The translations under genes were made by a program, and so were the position numbers. A model generated the notes under the pieces. It saw only the letters and a program-made list of their open reading frames with translations. It ran no database searches and had not been told where the DNA came from. Source: Glandiceps talaboti (taxonomy: Eukaryota; Hemichordata; Enteropneusta; Spengelidae). Taken from it: a DNA stretch of 64,000 nucleotides. Shown here in pieces: positions 14,417 to 29,400 of the stretch (positions are counted from its first letter, which is position 1; the number at the start of each line of letters is the position of its first letter). The stretch is taken from NCBI RefSeq assembly GCF_964340395.1, contig NC_135549.1, positions 30,920,832 to 30,984,831 of the forward strand. Direction: 5' to 3'.

Positions 14417-17400
14417 GATAGTACAGTAGTGATTGTTCAACATATATTAAAATGGAATAATCCTTCTCCTTAGTAACATTTGTAAACAACTAACTTTGTT
14501 CTATTGCAATGTATGATGGGAATAGAATAGAATAATTTGATGATAGAATGGTGATTATTCTACCTATATTTAAATGGAATAATCCTTCTCCTTAGTAACA
14601 TTTGTAAACAACTAACTTTGTTCTATTGCAGTGTATGGTGGGAATAGAATAGAGTAATTTGATGATAGAATGGTGATTATTGTACCTATATTAAAATGGA
14701 ATAATCCTTCTCCTTAGTAATGTTTGTAAACAACTAACTTTGTTCTATTGCAGTGTATGGTGGGAATAGAATAGAATAATTTGATAGTAGAGTGGTGATT
14801 GTTCAACATATATTAAAATGGAATAATCCTTCTCCTTAGTAACATTTGTAAACAACTAACTTTGTTCTATTGCAATGTATGGTAGTAATAGCATAGAATA
14901 ATTTGATAGTAGAGTGGTGATTATTCTACCTATATTAAAATGGAATAATTCTTCTCCTTAGTAACATTTGTAAACAACTAACTTTGCTCTATTGCAATGT
15001 ATGATAGGAATAGAATAGAGTAATTTGATGATAGAATGGTGATTATTCTACCTATATTAAAATGGAATAATCCTCCTTAGTAACATTTGTAAACAACTAA
15101 CTTTGTTCTATTGCAATGTATGATGGGAATAGAATAGAATAATTTGATAGTACAGTAGTGATTGTTCAACATATATTAAAATGGAATAATCCTTCTCCTT
15201 AGTAACATTTGTAAACAACTAACTTTGTTCTATTGCAGTGTATGGTGGGAATAGAATAGAATAATTTGATAGTAGAGTGGTGATTGTTCAACATATATTA
15301 AAATGGAATAATCCTTCTCCTTAGTAACATTTGTAAACAACTAACTTTGTTCTATTGAAGTGTATGATTTGAATATAATAGAATAATTTGATAGTAGAGT
15401 GGTGATTGATCAACCTATATTAAAATGGAATAATCCTTCTCCTTAGTAACATTTGTAAACAACTAACTTTGTTCTATTGCAATGTATGATGGGAATAGAA
15501 TAGAATATTTGATAGTATAGTGGTGATTGTTCAACATATATTAAAATGGAATAATCCTTCTCCTTAGTAACATTTGTAAACAACTAACTTTGTTCTTATG
15601 CAGTGTATGGTGGGAATAGAATAGAATAATTTGATAGTTGAATGGTGGTTATTCTACCTATATTAAAATGGAATGAATAATCCTTCTCCTTAGTAACATT
15701 TGTAAACAACAAACTTTGTTCTATTGCAGTGTATGATGGGAATAGAATAGAAAAATTTGATAGTTGAATGGTGGTTATTCTACCTATATTAAAATGGAAT
15801 GAATAATCCTTCTCCTTAGTAACATTTGTAAACAAATAACTTTGTTCTATTGCAGTGTATGATGGGAATAGAATAGAATAATTTGATGATAGAATGGTGA
15901 TTATTCTACCTATATTAAAATGGAATAATTCTTCTCCTTAGTAACATTTGTAAACAACTAACTTTGTTCTATTGCAATGTATGATGGGAATAGAATAGAA
16001 TAATTTGATGATAGAATGGTAATTATTCTACCTATATTAAAATGGAGTAACCCTTCTCCTTAGTAATATTTGTAAACAACTAACTTTGTTCTATTGCAGT
16101 GTATGGTGGGAATAGAATAGAATAATTTGATAGTAGAGTGGTGATTGTTCAACATATATTAAAATTGAATAATCCTTCTCCTTAGTAACATTTGTAAACA
16201 ACTAACTTTGTTCTATTGCAATGTTTGATGGTAATAGAATAGAATATTTGATGATAGAATGGTGATTATTCTACCTATATTAAAATGAAATAATCCTTTT
16301 CCTTAGTAACATTTGTAAACAACTAACTTTGTTCTATTGCAGTGTATGGTGGGAATAGAATAGAGTAATTTGATGATAGAATGGTGATTATTCTACCTAT
16401 ATTAAAATGGAATAATCCTTCTCCTTAGTAACATTTGTAAACAACTAACTTTGTTCAATTGCAATGTATGATGGTAATAGAATAGAATAATTTGATGATA
16501 GAATGGTGATTATTCTACCTATATTAAAATGAAATAATCCTTTTCCTTAGTAACATTTGTAAACAACTTACTTTGTTCTATTGCAATGTATGATGGTAAT
16601 AGCATAGAATAATTTGATAGTAGAGTGGTGATTATTCTACCTATATTAAAATGGAATAATCCTTCTCCTTAGTAACATTTGTAAACAACTAACTTTGTTC
16701 TATTGCAATGTATGATGGGAATAGAATAGAATATTTGATAGTAGAGTGGTGATTGTTCAACATATATTAAAATGGAATAATCCTTCTCCTTAGTAAAATT
16801 TGTAAACAACTAACTTTGTTCTATTGCAGTGTATGATGGGAATAGCATAGAATAATTTGATAGTAGAATGGTGGTTATTCTACCTATATTAAAATGGAAT
16901 GAATAATCCTTTTCCTTAGTAACATTTGTAAACAAATAACTTTGTTCTATTGCAGTGTATGGTGGGAATAGAATAGAATAATTTGATAGTAGAGTGGTGA
17001 TTGTTCAACATATATTAAAATGGAATAATCCTTCTCCTTAGTAACATTTGTAAACAACTAACTTTGTCCTATTGCAGTGTATGATGGGAATAGAATAGAA
17101 TAATTTGATGATAGAATGGTGATTATTCTACCTATATGAAAATGGAATAATCCTTCTCCTTGTAATATTTGTAAACAACTAACTTTGTTCTATTGCAGTG
17201 TATGGTGGGAATAGAATAGAATAAATTGATAGTAGAGTGGTGATTGTTCAACATATATTAAAATTGAATAATCCTTCTCCTAAGTAACATTTGTAAACAA
17301 CTAACTTTGTTCTATTGCAATGTATGATGGTAATAGAATAGAATATTTGATGATAGAATAGTGATTATTCTACCTATATTAAAATGGAATAATCCTTCTC

Positions 17401-20400
17401 CTTAGTAACATTTGTAAACAACTAACTTTGTTCTATTGCAATGTATGATGGTAATAGAATAGAATAATTTGATGATAGAATGGTGATTATTCTACCTATA
17501 TTAAAATGAAATAATCCTTTTCCTTAGTAACATTTGTAAACAACTAACTTTGCTCTATTGCAATGTATGATGGGAATAGAATAGAATAATTTGATGATAG
17601 AATGGTGATTATTCTACCTATATTAAAATGGAATAATCCTTCTCAATAGTAACATTTGTAAACAACTAACTTTGTTCTATTGCAATGTATGATAGGAATA
17701 GAATAGAGTAATTTGATGATAGAATGGTGATTATTCTACCTATATTAAAATGGAATAATCCTCCTTAGTAACATTTGTAAACAACTAACTTTGTTCTATT
17801 GCAGTGTATGATGGGAATATAATCGAATAATTTGATAGCTGAATGGTGTTTATTCTACCTATATTAAAATGGAATGAATAATCCTTCTCCTTAGTAACAT
17901 TTGTAAACAACTAACTTTGTTCTATTGCAATGTATGATGGGAATAGAATAGAATAATTTGATAGTACAGTAGTGATTGTTCAACATATATTAAAATGGAA
18001 TAATCCTTCTCCTTAGTAACATTTGTAAACAACTAACTTTGTTCTATTGCAGTGTATGGTGGGAATAGAATAGAATAATTTGATAGTAGAGTGGTGATTG
18101 TTCAACATATATTAAAATGGAATAATCCTTCTCCTTAGTAACATTTGTAAACAACTAACTTTGTTCTATTGCAATGTATAGTAGTAATAGCATAGAATAA
18201 TTTGATAGTAGAGTGGTGATTATTCTACCTATATTAAAATGGAATAATTCTTCTCCTTAGTAACATTTGTAAACAACTAACTTTGTTCTATTGCAGTGTA
18301 TGATGGGAATAGAATAGAATAATTTGATGATAGAATGGTGATTATTCTACCTATATTAAAATGGAATAATCCTTCTCCTTAGTAACATTTATAAACAACT
18401 TACTTTGTTCTATTGCAATGTATGATGGTAATAGCATAGAATAATTTGATAGTAGAGTAGTGATTATTTTACCTATATTAAAATGGAATAATTCTTCTCC
18501 TTAGTAACATTTGTAAACATCTAACTTTGTTCTATTGCAATGTATGATGGGAATAGAATAGAATAATTTGATAGTACAGTAGTGATTGTTCAACATATAT
18601 TAAAATGGAATAATCCTTCTCCTTAGTAACATTTGTAAACAACTAACTTTGTTCTATTGCAATGTATGATGGGAATAGAATAGAATAATTTGATGATAGA
18701 ATGGTGATTATTCTACCTATATTTAAATGGAATAATCCTTCTCCTTAGTAACATTTGTAAACAACTAACTTTGTTCTATTGCAGTGTATGGTGGGAATAG
18801 AATAGAGTAATTTGATGATAGAATGGTGATTATTCTACCTATATTAAAATGGAATAATCCTTCTCCTTAGTAATGTTTGTAAACAACTAACTTTGTTCTA
18901 TTGCAGTGTATGGTGGGAATAGAATAGAATAATTTGATAGTAGAGTGGTGATTGTTCAACATATATTAAAATGGAATAATCCTTCTCCTTAGTAACATTT
19001 GTAAACAACTAACTTTGTTCTATTGCAATGTATGGTAGTAATAGCATAGAATAATTTGATAGTAGAGTGGTGATTATTCTACCTATATTAAAATGGAATA
19101 ATTCTTCTCCTTAGTAACATTTGTAAACAACTAACTTTGCTCTATTGCAATGTATGATGGGAATTGAATAGAATAATTTGATGATAGAATGGTGATTATT
19201 CTACCTATATTAAAATGGAATAATCCTTCTCAATAGTAACATTTGTAAACAACTAACTTTGTTCTATTGCAATGTATGATAGGAATAGAATAGAGTAATT
19301 TGATGATAGAATGGTGATTATTCTACCTATATTAAAATGGAATAATCCTCCTTAGTAACATTTGTAAACAACTAACTTTGTTCTATTGCAGTGTATGATG
19401 GGAATATAATCGAATAATTTGATAGCTGAATGGTGTTTATTCTACCTATATTAAAATGGAATGAATAATCCTTCTCCTTAGTAACATTTGTAAACAACTA
19501 ACTTTGTTCTATTGCAATGTATGATGGGAATAGAATAGAATAATTTGATAGTACAGTAGTGATTGTTCAACATATATTAAAATGGAATAATCCTTCTCCT
19601 TAGTAACATTTGTAAACAACTAACTTTGTTCTATTGAAGTGTATGATTTGAATATAATAGAATAATTTGATAGTAGAGTGGTGATTGATCAACCTATATT
19701 AAAATGGAATAATCCTTCTCCTTAGTAACATTTGTAAACAACTAACTTTGTTCTATTGCAATGTATGATGGGAATAGAATAGAATATTTGATAGTATAGT
19801 GGTGATTGTTCAACATATATTAAAATGGAATAATCCTTCTCCTTAGTAACATTTGTAAACAACTAACTTTGTTCTTATGCAGTGTATGGTGGGAATAGAA
19901 TAGAATAATTTGATAGTTGAATGGTGGTTATTCTACCTATATTAAAATGGAATGAATAATCCTTCTCCTTAGTAACATTTGTAAACAACAAACTTTGTTC
20001 TATTGCAGTGTATGATGGGAATAGAATAGAAAAATTTGATAGTTGAATGGTGGTTATTCTACCTATATTAAAATGGAATGAATAATCCTTCTCCTTAGTA
20101 ACATTTGTAAACAAATAACTTTGTTCTATTGCAGTGTATGATGGGAATAGAATAGAATAATTTGATGATAGAATGGTGATTATTCTACCTATATTAAAAT
20201 GGAATAATTCTTCTCCTTAGTAACATTTGTAAACAACTAACTTTGTTCTATTGCAATGTATGATGGGAATAGAATAGAATAATTTGATGATAGAATGGTA
20301 ATTATTCTACCTATATTAAAATGGAGTAACCCTTCTCCTTAGTAATATTTGTAAACAACTAACTTTGTTCTATTGCAGTGTATGGTGGGAATAGAATAGA

Positions 20401-23400
20401 ATAATTTGATAGTAGAGTGGTGATTGTTCAACATATATTAAAATTGAATAATCCTTCTCCTTAGTAACATTTGTAAACAACTAACTTTGTTCTATTGCAA
20501 TGTTTGATGGTAATAGAATAGAATATTTGATGATAGAATGGTGATTATTCTACCTATATTAAAATGAAATAATCCTTTTCCTTAGTAACATTTTTAAACA
20601 ACTAACTTTGTTCTATTGCAGTGTATGGTGGGAATAGAATAGAGTAATTTGATGATAGAATGGTGATTATTCTACCTATATTAAAATGGAATAATCCTTC
20701 TCCTTAGTAACATTTGTAAACAACTAACTTTGTTCAATTGCAATGTATGATGGTAATAGAATAGAATAATTTGATGATAGAATGGTGATTATTCTACCTA
20801 TATTAAAATGAAATAATCCTTTTCCTTAGTAACATTTGTAAACAACTTACTTTGTTCTATTGCAATGTATGATGGTAATAGCATAGAATAATTTGATAGT
20901 AGAGTGGTGATTATTCTACCTATATTAAAATGGAATAATCCTTCTCCTTAGTAACATTTGTAAACAACTAACTTTGTTCTATTGCAATGTATGATGGGAA
21001 TAGAATAGAATATTTGATAGTACAGTGGTGATTGTTCAACATATATTAAAATGGAATAAATCTTCTCCTTAGTAACATTTGTAAACAACTAACTTTGTTC
21101 TTATGCAGTGTATGGTGGGAATAGAATAGAATAATTTGATAGTTGAATGGTGGTTATTCTACCTATATTAAAATGGAATGAATAATCCTTCTCCTTAGTA
21201 ACATTTGTAAACAACTAACTTTGTTCTATTGCAGTGTATGGTGGGAATAGAATAGAATAATTTGATAGTAGAGTGGTGATTGTTCAACATATATTAAAAT
21301 GGAATAATCCTTCTCCTTAGTAACATTTGGAAACAACTCACTTTGTTCTATTGCAATGTATGATGGTAATAGCATAGAATAATTTGATAGTAGAGTGGTG
21401 ATTATTCTACCTATATTAAAATGGAATAATTCTTCTCCTTAGTAACATTTGTAAACAACTAACTTTGTTCTATTGCAGTGTATGGTGGGAATAGAATAGA
21501 GTAATTTGATAATAGAATGGTGATTATTCTACCTATATTAAAATGGAATAATCCTTCTCCTTAGTAACATTTGTAAACAACTAACTTTGTTCTATTGCAA
21601 TGTATGATGGGAATAGAATAGAATATTTGATAGTACAGTGGTGATTATTCAACATATATTAAAATGGAATAATCCTTCTCCTTAGTAACATTTGTAAACA
21701 ACTAACTTTGTTCTTATGCAGTGTATGGTGGGAATAGAATAGAATAATTTGATAGTTGAATGGTGGTTATTCTACCTATATTAAAATTTAATGAATAATT
21801 CTTCTCCTTAGTAACATTTGTAAACAACTAACTTTGTTCTATTGCAATGTATGGTGGGAATAGAATAGAATAATTTGATAGTAGAGTGGTGATTATTCTA
21901 CCTATATTAAAATGGAATAATCCTTCTCCTTAGTAACATTTGTAAACAACTAACTTTGTTCTATTGCAGTGTATGATGGTAATAGAATAGAATAATTTGA
22001 TGATAGAATGGTGATTATTCTACCTATATTAAAATGAAATAATCATTTTCGTTAGTAACATTTGTAAACAACTAACTTTGCTCTATTGCAATGTATGATG
22101 GGAATAGAATAGAATAATTTGATAGTAGAGTGGTGATTGTTCAACATATATTAAAATGGAATAATCCTTCTCCTTAGTAACATTTGTAAACAACTAACTT
22201 TGTTCTATTGCAATGTATGGTAGTAATAGCATAGAATAATTTGATAGTAGAGTGGTGATTATTCTACCTATATTAAAATGGAATAATTCTTCTCCTTAGT
22301 AACATTTGTAAACAACTAACTTTGCTCTATTGCAATGTATGATGGGAATTGAATAGAATAATTTGATGATAGAATGGTGATTATTCTACCTATATTAAAA
22401 TGGAATAATCCTTCTCAATAGTAACATTTGTAAACAACTAACTTTGTTCTATTGCAATGTATGATAGGAATAGAATAGAGTAATTTGATGATAGAATGGT
22501 GATTATTCTACCTATATTAAAATGGAATAATCCTCCTTAGTAACATTTGTAAACAACTAACTTTGTTCTATTGCAGTGTATGATGGGAATATAATCGAAT
22601 AATTTGATAGCTGAATGGTGTTTATTCTACCTATATTAAAATGGAATGAATAATCCTTCTCCTTAGTAACATTTGTAAACAACTAACTTTGTTCTATTGC
22701 AATGTATGATGGGAATAGAATAGAATAATTTGATAGTACAGTAGTGATTGTTCAACATATATTAAAATGGAATAATCCTTCTCCTTAGTAACATTTGTAA
22801 ACAACTAACTTTGTTCTATTGCAGTGTATGGTGGGAATAGAATAGAATAATTTGATAGTAGAGTGGTGATTGTTCAACATATATTAAAATGGAATAACCC
22901 TTCTCCTTAGTAACATTTGTAAACAACTAACTTTGTTCTATTGAAGTGTATGATTTGAATATAATAGAATAATTTGATAGTTGAATGGTGGTTATTCTAC
23001 CTATATTAAAATGGAATAATCCTTCTCCTTAGTAACATTTGTAAACAACTAACTTTGTTCTATTGCAATGTATGATGGGAATAGAATAGAATATTTGATA
23101 GTATAGTGGTGATTGTTCAACATATATTAAAATGGAATAATCCTTCTCCTTAGTAACATTTGTAAACAACTAACTTTGTTCTTATGCAGTGTATGGTGGG
23201 AATAGAATAGAATAATTTGATAGTTGAATGGTGGTTATTCTACCTATATTAAAATGGAATGAATAATCCTTCTCCTTAGTAACATTTGTAAACAACAAAC
23301 TTTGTTCTATTGCAGTGTATGATGGGAATAGAATAGAAAAATTTGATAGTTGAATGGTGGTTATTCTACCTATATTAAAATGGAATGAATAATCCTTCTC

Positions 23401-26400
23401 CTTAGTAACATTTGTAAACAACTAACTTTGTTCTATTGCAGTGTATGATGGGAATAGAATAGAATAATTTGATGATAGAATGGTGATTATTCTACCTATA
23501 TTAAAATGGAATAATTCTTCTCCTTAGTAACATTTGTAAACAACTAACTTTGTTCTATTGCAATGTATGATGGGAATAGAATAGAATAATTTGATGATAG
23601 AATGGTAATTATTCTACCTATATTAAAATGGAGTAACCCTTCTCCTTAGTAATATTTGTAAACAACTAACTTTGTTCTATTGCAGTGTATGGTGGGAATA
23701 GAATAGAATAATTTGATAGTAGAGTGGTGATTGTTCAACATATATTAAAATTGAATAATCCTTCTCCTTAGTAACATTTGTAAACAACTAACTTTGTTCT
23801 ATTGCAATGTTTGATGGTAATAGAATAGAATATTTGATGATAGAATGGTGATTATTCTACCTATATTAAAATGAAATAATCCTTTTCCTTAGTAACATTT
23901 GTAAACAACTAACTTTGTTCTATTGCAGTGTATGGTGGGAATAGAATAGAGTAATTTGATGATAGAATGGTGATTATTCTACCTATATTAAAATGGAATA
24001 ATCCTTCTCCTTAGTAACATTTGTAAACAACTAACTTTGTTCAATTGCAATGTATGATGGTAATAGAATAGAATAATTTGATGATAGAATGGTGATTATT
24101 CTACCTATATTAAAATGAAATAATCCTTTTCCTTAGTAACATTTGTAAACAACTTACTTTGTTCTATTGCAATGTATGATGGTAATAGCATAGAATAATT
24201 TGATAGTAGAGTGGTGATTATTCTACCTATATTAAAATGGAATAATCCTTCTCCTTAGTAACATTTGTAAACAACTAACTTTGTTCTATTGCAATGTATG
24301 ATGGGAATAGAATAGAATATTTGATAGTAGAGTGGTGATTGTTCAACATATATTAAAATGGAATAATCCTTCTCCTTAGTAAAATTTGTAAACAACTAAC
24401 TTTGTTCTATTGCAGTGTATGATGGGAATAGAATAGAATAATTTGATGATAGAATGGTGATTATTCTACCTATATTAAAATGGAATAATCCTTCACCTTA
24501 GTAACATTTGTAAACAACTCACTTTGTTCTATTGCAATGTATGATGGTAATAGCATAGAATAATTTGATAGTAGAATGGTGGTTATTCTACCTATATTAA
24601 AATGGAATGAATAATCCTTTTCCTTAGTAACATTTGTAAACAAATAACTTTGTTCTATTGCAGGGTATGGTGGGAATAGAATAGAATAATTTGATAGTAG
24701 AGTGGTGATTGTTCAACATATATTAAAATGGAATAATCCTTCTCCTTAGTAACATTTGTAAACAACTAACTTTGTCCTATTGCAGTGTATGATGGGAATA
24801 GAATAGAATAATTTGATGATAGAATGGTGATTATTCTACCTATATGAAAATGGAATAATCCTTCTCCTTGTAATATTTGTAAACAACTAACTTTGTTCTA
24901 TTGCAGTGTATGGTGGGAATAGAATAGAATAAATTGATAGTAGAGTGGTGATTGTTCAACATATATTAAAATTGAATAATCCTTCTCCTAAGTAACATTT
25001 GTAAACAACTAACTTTGTTCTATTGCAATGTATGATGGTAATAGAATAGAATATTTGATGATAGAATAGTGATTATTCTACCTATATTAAAATGGAATAA
25101 TCCTTCTCCTTAGTAACATTTGTAAACAACTAACTTTGTTCTATTGCAATGTATGATGGTAATAGAATAGAATAATTTGATGATAGAATGGTGATTATTC
25201 TACCTATATTAAAATGAAATAATCCTTTTCCTTAGTAACATTTGTAAACAACTAACTTTGCTCTATTGCAATGTATGATGGGAATAGAATAGAATAATTT
25301 GATGATAGAATGGTGATTATTCTACCTATATTAAATGGAATAATCCTTCTCAATAGTAACATTTGTAAACAACTAACTTTGTTCTATTGCAATGTATGAT
25401 AGGAATAGAATAGAGTAATTTGATGATAGAATGGTGATTATTCTACCTATATTAAAATGGAATAATCCTCCTTAGTAACATTTGTAAACAACTAACTTTG
25501 TTCTATTGCAGTGTATGATGGGAATATAATCGAATAATTTGATAGCTGAATGGTGTTTATTCTACCTATATTAAAATGGAATGAATAATCCTTCTCCTTA
25601 GTAACATTTGTAAACAACTAACTTTGTTCTATTGCAATGTATGATGGGAATAGAATAGAATAATTTGATAGTACAGTAGTGATTGTTCAACATATATTAA
25701 AATGGAATAATCCTTCTCCTTAGTAACATTTGTAAACAACTAACTTTGTTCTATTGCAGTGTATGGTGGGAATAGAATAGAATAATTTGATAGTAGAGTG
25801 GTGATTGTTCAACATATATTAAAATGGAATAATCCTTCTCCTTAGTAACATTTGTAAACAACTAACTTTGTTCTATTGCAATGTATAGTAGTAATAGCAT
25901 AGAATAATTTGATAGTAGAGTGGTGATTATTCTACCTATATTAAAATGGAATAATTCTTCTCCTTAGTAACATTTGTAAACAACTAACTTTGTTCTATTG
26001 CAATGTATGATGGGAATAGAATAGAATAATTTGATAGTACAGTAGTGATTGTTCAACATATATTAAAATGGAATAATCCTTCTCCTTAGTAACATTTGTG
26101 AACAACTAACTTTGTTCTATTGCAATGTATGATGGTAATAGAATAGAATAATTTGATGATAGAATGGTGATTATTCTACCTATATTAAAATGGAATAATC
26201 CTTCTCCTTAGTAACATTTGTAAACAACTAACTTTGTTCTATTGCAGTGTATGGTGGGAATAGAATAGAATAATTTGATGATATAATGGTGATTATTCTA
26301 CCTATATTAAAATGGAATAATCCTTCTCCTTAGTAACATTTGTAAACAACTAACTTTGTTCTATTGCAGTGTATGATGGGAATAGAATAGAATAATTTGA

Positions 26401-29400
26401 TGATAGAATGGTGATTATTCTACCTATATTTAAATGGAATAATCCTTCTCCTTAGTAACATTTGTAAACAACTAACTTTGTTCTATTGCAGTGTATGGTG
26501 GGAATAGAATAGAGTAATTTGATGATAGAATGGTGATTATTCTACCTATATTAAAATGGAATAATCCTTCTCCTTAGTAATGTTTGTAAACAACTAACTT
26601 TGTTCTATTGCAGTGTATGGTGGGAATAGAATAGAATAATTTGATAGTAGAGTGGTGATTGTTCAACATATATTAAAATGGAATAATCCTTCTCCTTAGT
26701 AACATTTGTAAACAACTAACTTTGTTCTATTGCAATGTATGGTAGTAATAGCATAGAATAATTTGATAGTAGAGTGGTGATTATTCTACCTATATTAAAA
26801 TGGAATAATTCTTCTCCTTAGTAACATTTGTAAACAACTAACTTTGCTCTATTGCAATGTATGATGGGAATTGAATAGAATAATTTGATGATAGAATGGT
26901 GATTATTCTACCTATATTAAAATGGAATAATCCTTCTCAATAGTAACATTTGTAAACAACTAACTTTGTTCTATTGCAATGTATGATAGGAATAGAATAG
27001 AGTAATTTGATGATAGAATGGTGATTATTCTACCTATATTAAAATGGAATAATCCTCCTTAGTAACATTTGTAAACAACTAACTTTGTTCTATTGCAGTG
27101 TATGATGGGAATATAATCGAATAATTTGATAGCTGAATGGTGTTTATTCTACCTATATTAAAATGGAATGAATAATCCTTCTCCTTAGTAACATTTGTAA
27201 ACAACTAACTTTGTTCTATTGCAATGTATGATGGGAATAGAATAGAATAATTTGATAGTACAGTAGTGATTGTTCAACATATATTAAAATGGAATAATCC
27301 TTCTCCTTAGTAACATTTGTAAACAACTAACTTTGTTCTATTGCAGTGTATGGTGGGAATAGAATAGAATAATTTGATAGTAGAGTGGTGATTGTTCAAC
27401 ATATATTAAAATGGAATAATCCTTCTCCTTAGTAACATTTGTAAACAACTAACTTTGTTCTATTGAAGTGTATGATTTGAATATAATAGAATAATTTGAT
27501 AGTAGAGTGGTGATTGATCAACCTATATTAAAATGGAATAATCCTTCTCCTTAGTAACATTTGTAAACAACTAACTTTGTTCTATTGCAATGTATGATGG
27601 GAATAGAATAGAATATTTGATAGTATAGTGGTGATTGTTCAACATATATTAAAATGGAATAATCCTTCTCCTTAGTAACATTTGTAAACAACTAACTTTG
27701 TTCTTATGCAGTGTATGGTGGGAATAGAATAGAATAATTTGATAGTTGAATGGTGGTTATTCTACCTATATTAAAATGGAATGAATAATCCTTCTCCTTA
27801 GTAACATTTGTAAACAACAAACTTTGTTCTATTGCAGTGTATGATGGGAATAGAATAGAAAAATTTGATAGTTGAATGGTGGTTATTCTACCTATATTAA
27901 AATGGAATGAATAATCCTTCTCCTTAGTAACATTTGTAAACAAATAACTTTGTTCTATTGCAGTGTATGAGGGGAATAGAATAGAATAATTTGATGATAG
28001 AATGGTGATTATTCTACCTATATTAAAATGGAATAATTCTTCTCCTTAGTAACATTTGTAAACAACTAACTTTGTTCTATTGCAATGTATGATGGGAATA
28101 GAATAGAATAATTTGATGATAGAATGGTAATTATTCTACCTATATTAAAATGGAGTAACCCTTCTCCTTAGTAATATTTGTAAACAACTAACTTTGTTCT
28201 ATTGCAGTGTATGGTGGGAATAGAATAGAATAATTTGATAGTAGAGTGGTGATTGTTCAACATATATTAAAATTGAATAATCCTTCTCCTTAGTAACATT
28301 TGTAAACAACTAACTTTGTTCTATTGCAATGTTTGATGGTAATAGAATAGAATATTTGATGATAGAATGGTGATTATTCTACCTATATTAAAATGAAATA
28401 ATCCTTTTCCTTAGTAACATTTGTAAACAACTAACTTTGTTCTATTGCAGTGTATGGTGGGAATAGAATAGAGTAATTTGATGATAGAATGGTGATTATT
28501 CTACCTATATTAAAATGGAATAATCCTTCTCCTTAGTAACATTTGTAAACAACTAACTTTGTTCAATTGCAATGTATGATGGTAATAGAATAGAATAATT
28601 TGATGATAGAATGGTGATTATTCTACCTATATTAAAATGAAATAATCCTTTTCCTTAGTAACATTTGTAAACAACTTACTTTGTTCTATTGCAATGTATG
28701 ATGGTAATAGCATAGAATAATTTGATAGTAGAGTGGTGATTATTCTACCTATATTAAAATGGAATAATCCTTCTCCTTAGTAACATTTGTAAACAACTAA
28801 CTTTGTTCTATTGCAATGTATGATGGGAATAGAATAGAATATTTGATAGTAGAGTGGTGATTGTTCAACATATATTAAAATGGAATAATCCTTCTCCTTA
28901 GTAAAATTTGTAAACAACTAACTTTGTTCTATTGCAGTGTATGATGGGAATAGAATAGAATAATTTGATGATAGAATGGTGATTATTCTACCTATATTAA
29001 AATGGAATAATCCTTCACCTTAGTAACATTTGTAAACAACTCACTTTGTTCTATTGCAATGTATGATGGTAATAGCATAGAATAATTTGATAGTAGAATG
29101 GTGGTTATTCTACCTATATTAAAATGGAATGAATAATCCTTTTCCTTAGTAACATTTGTAAACAAATAACTTTGTTCTATTGCAGGGTATGGTGGGAATA
29201 GAATAGAATAATTTGATAGTAGAGTGGTGATTGTTCAACATATATTAAAATGGAATAATCCTTCTCCTTAGTAACATTTGTAAACAACTAACTTTGTCCT
29301 ATTGCAGTGTATGATGGGAATAGAATAGAATAATTTGATGATAGAATGGTGATTATTCTACCTATATGAAAATGGAATAATCCTTCTCCTTGTAATATTT

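Noticed and set aside
15596-15835. 79-aa minus-strand ORFs repeated at 15596, 19875, 23182, 27704 and 32470
   Set aside because: They are translations of two adjacent 126-bp satellite monomers, identical in each HOR copy, with no protein features. Not genes.
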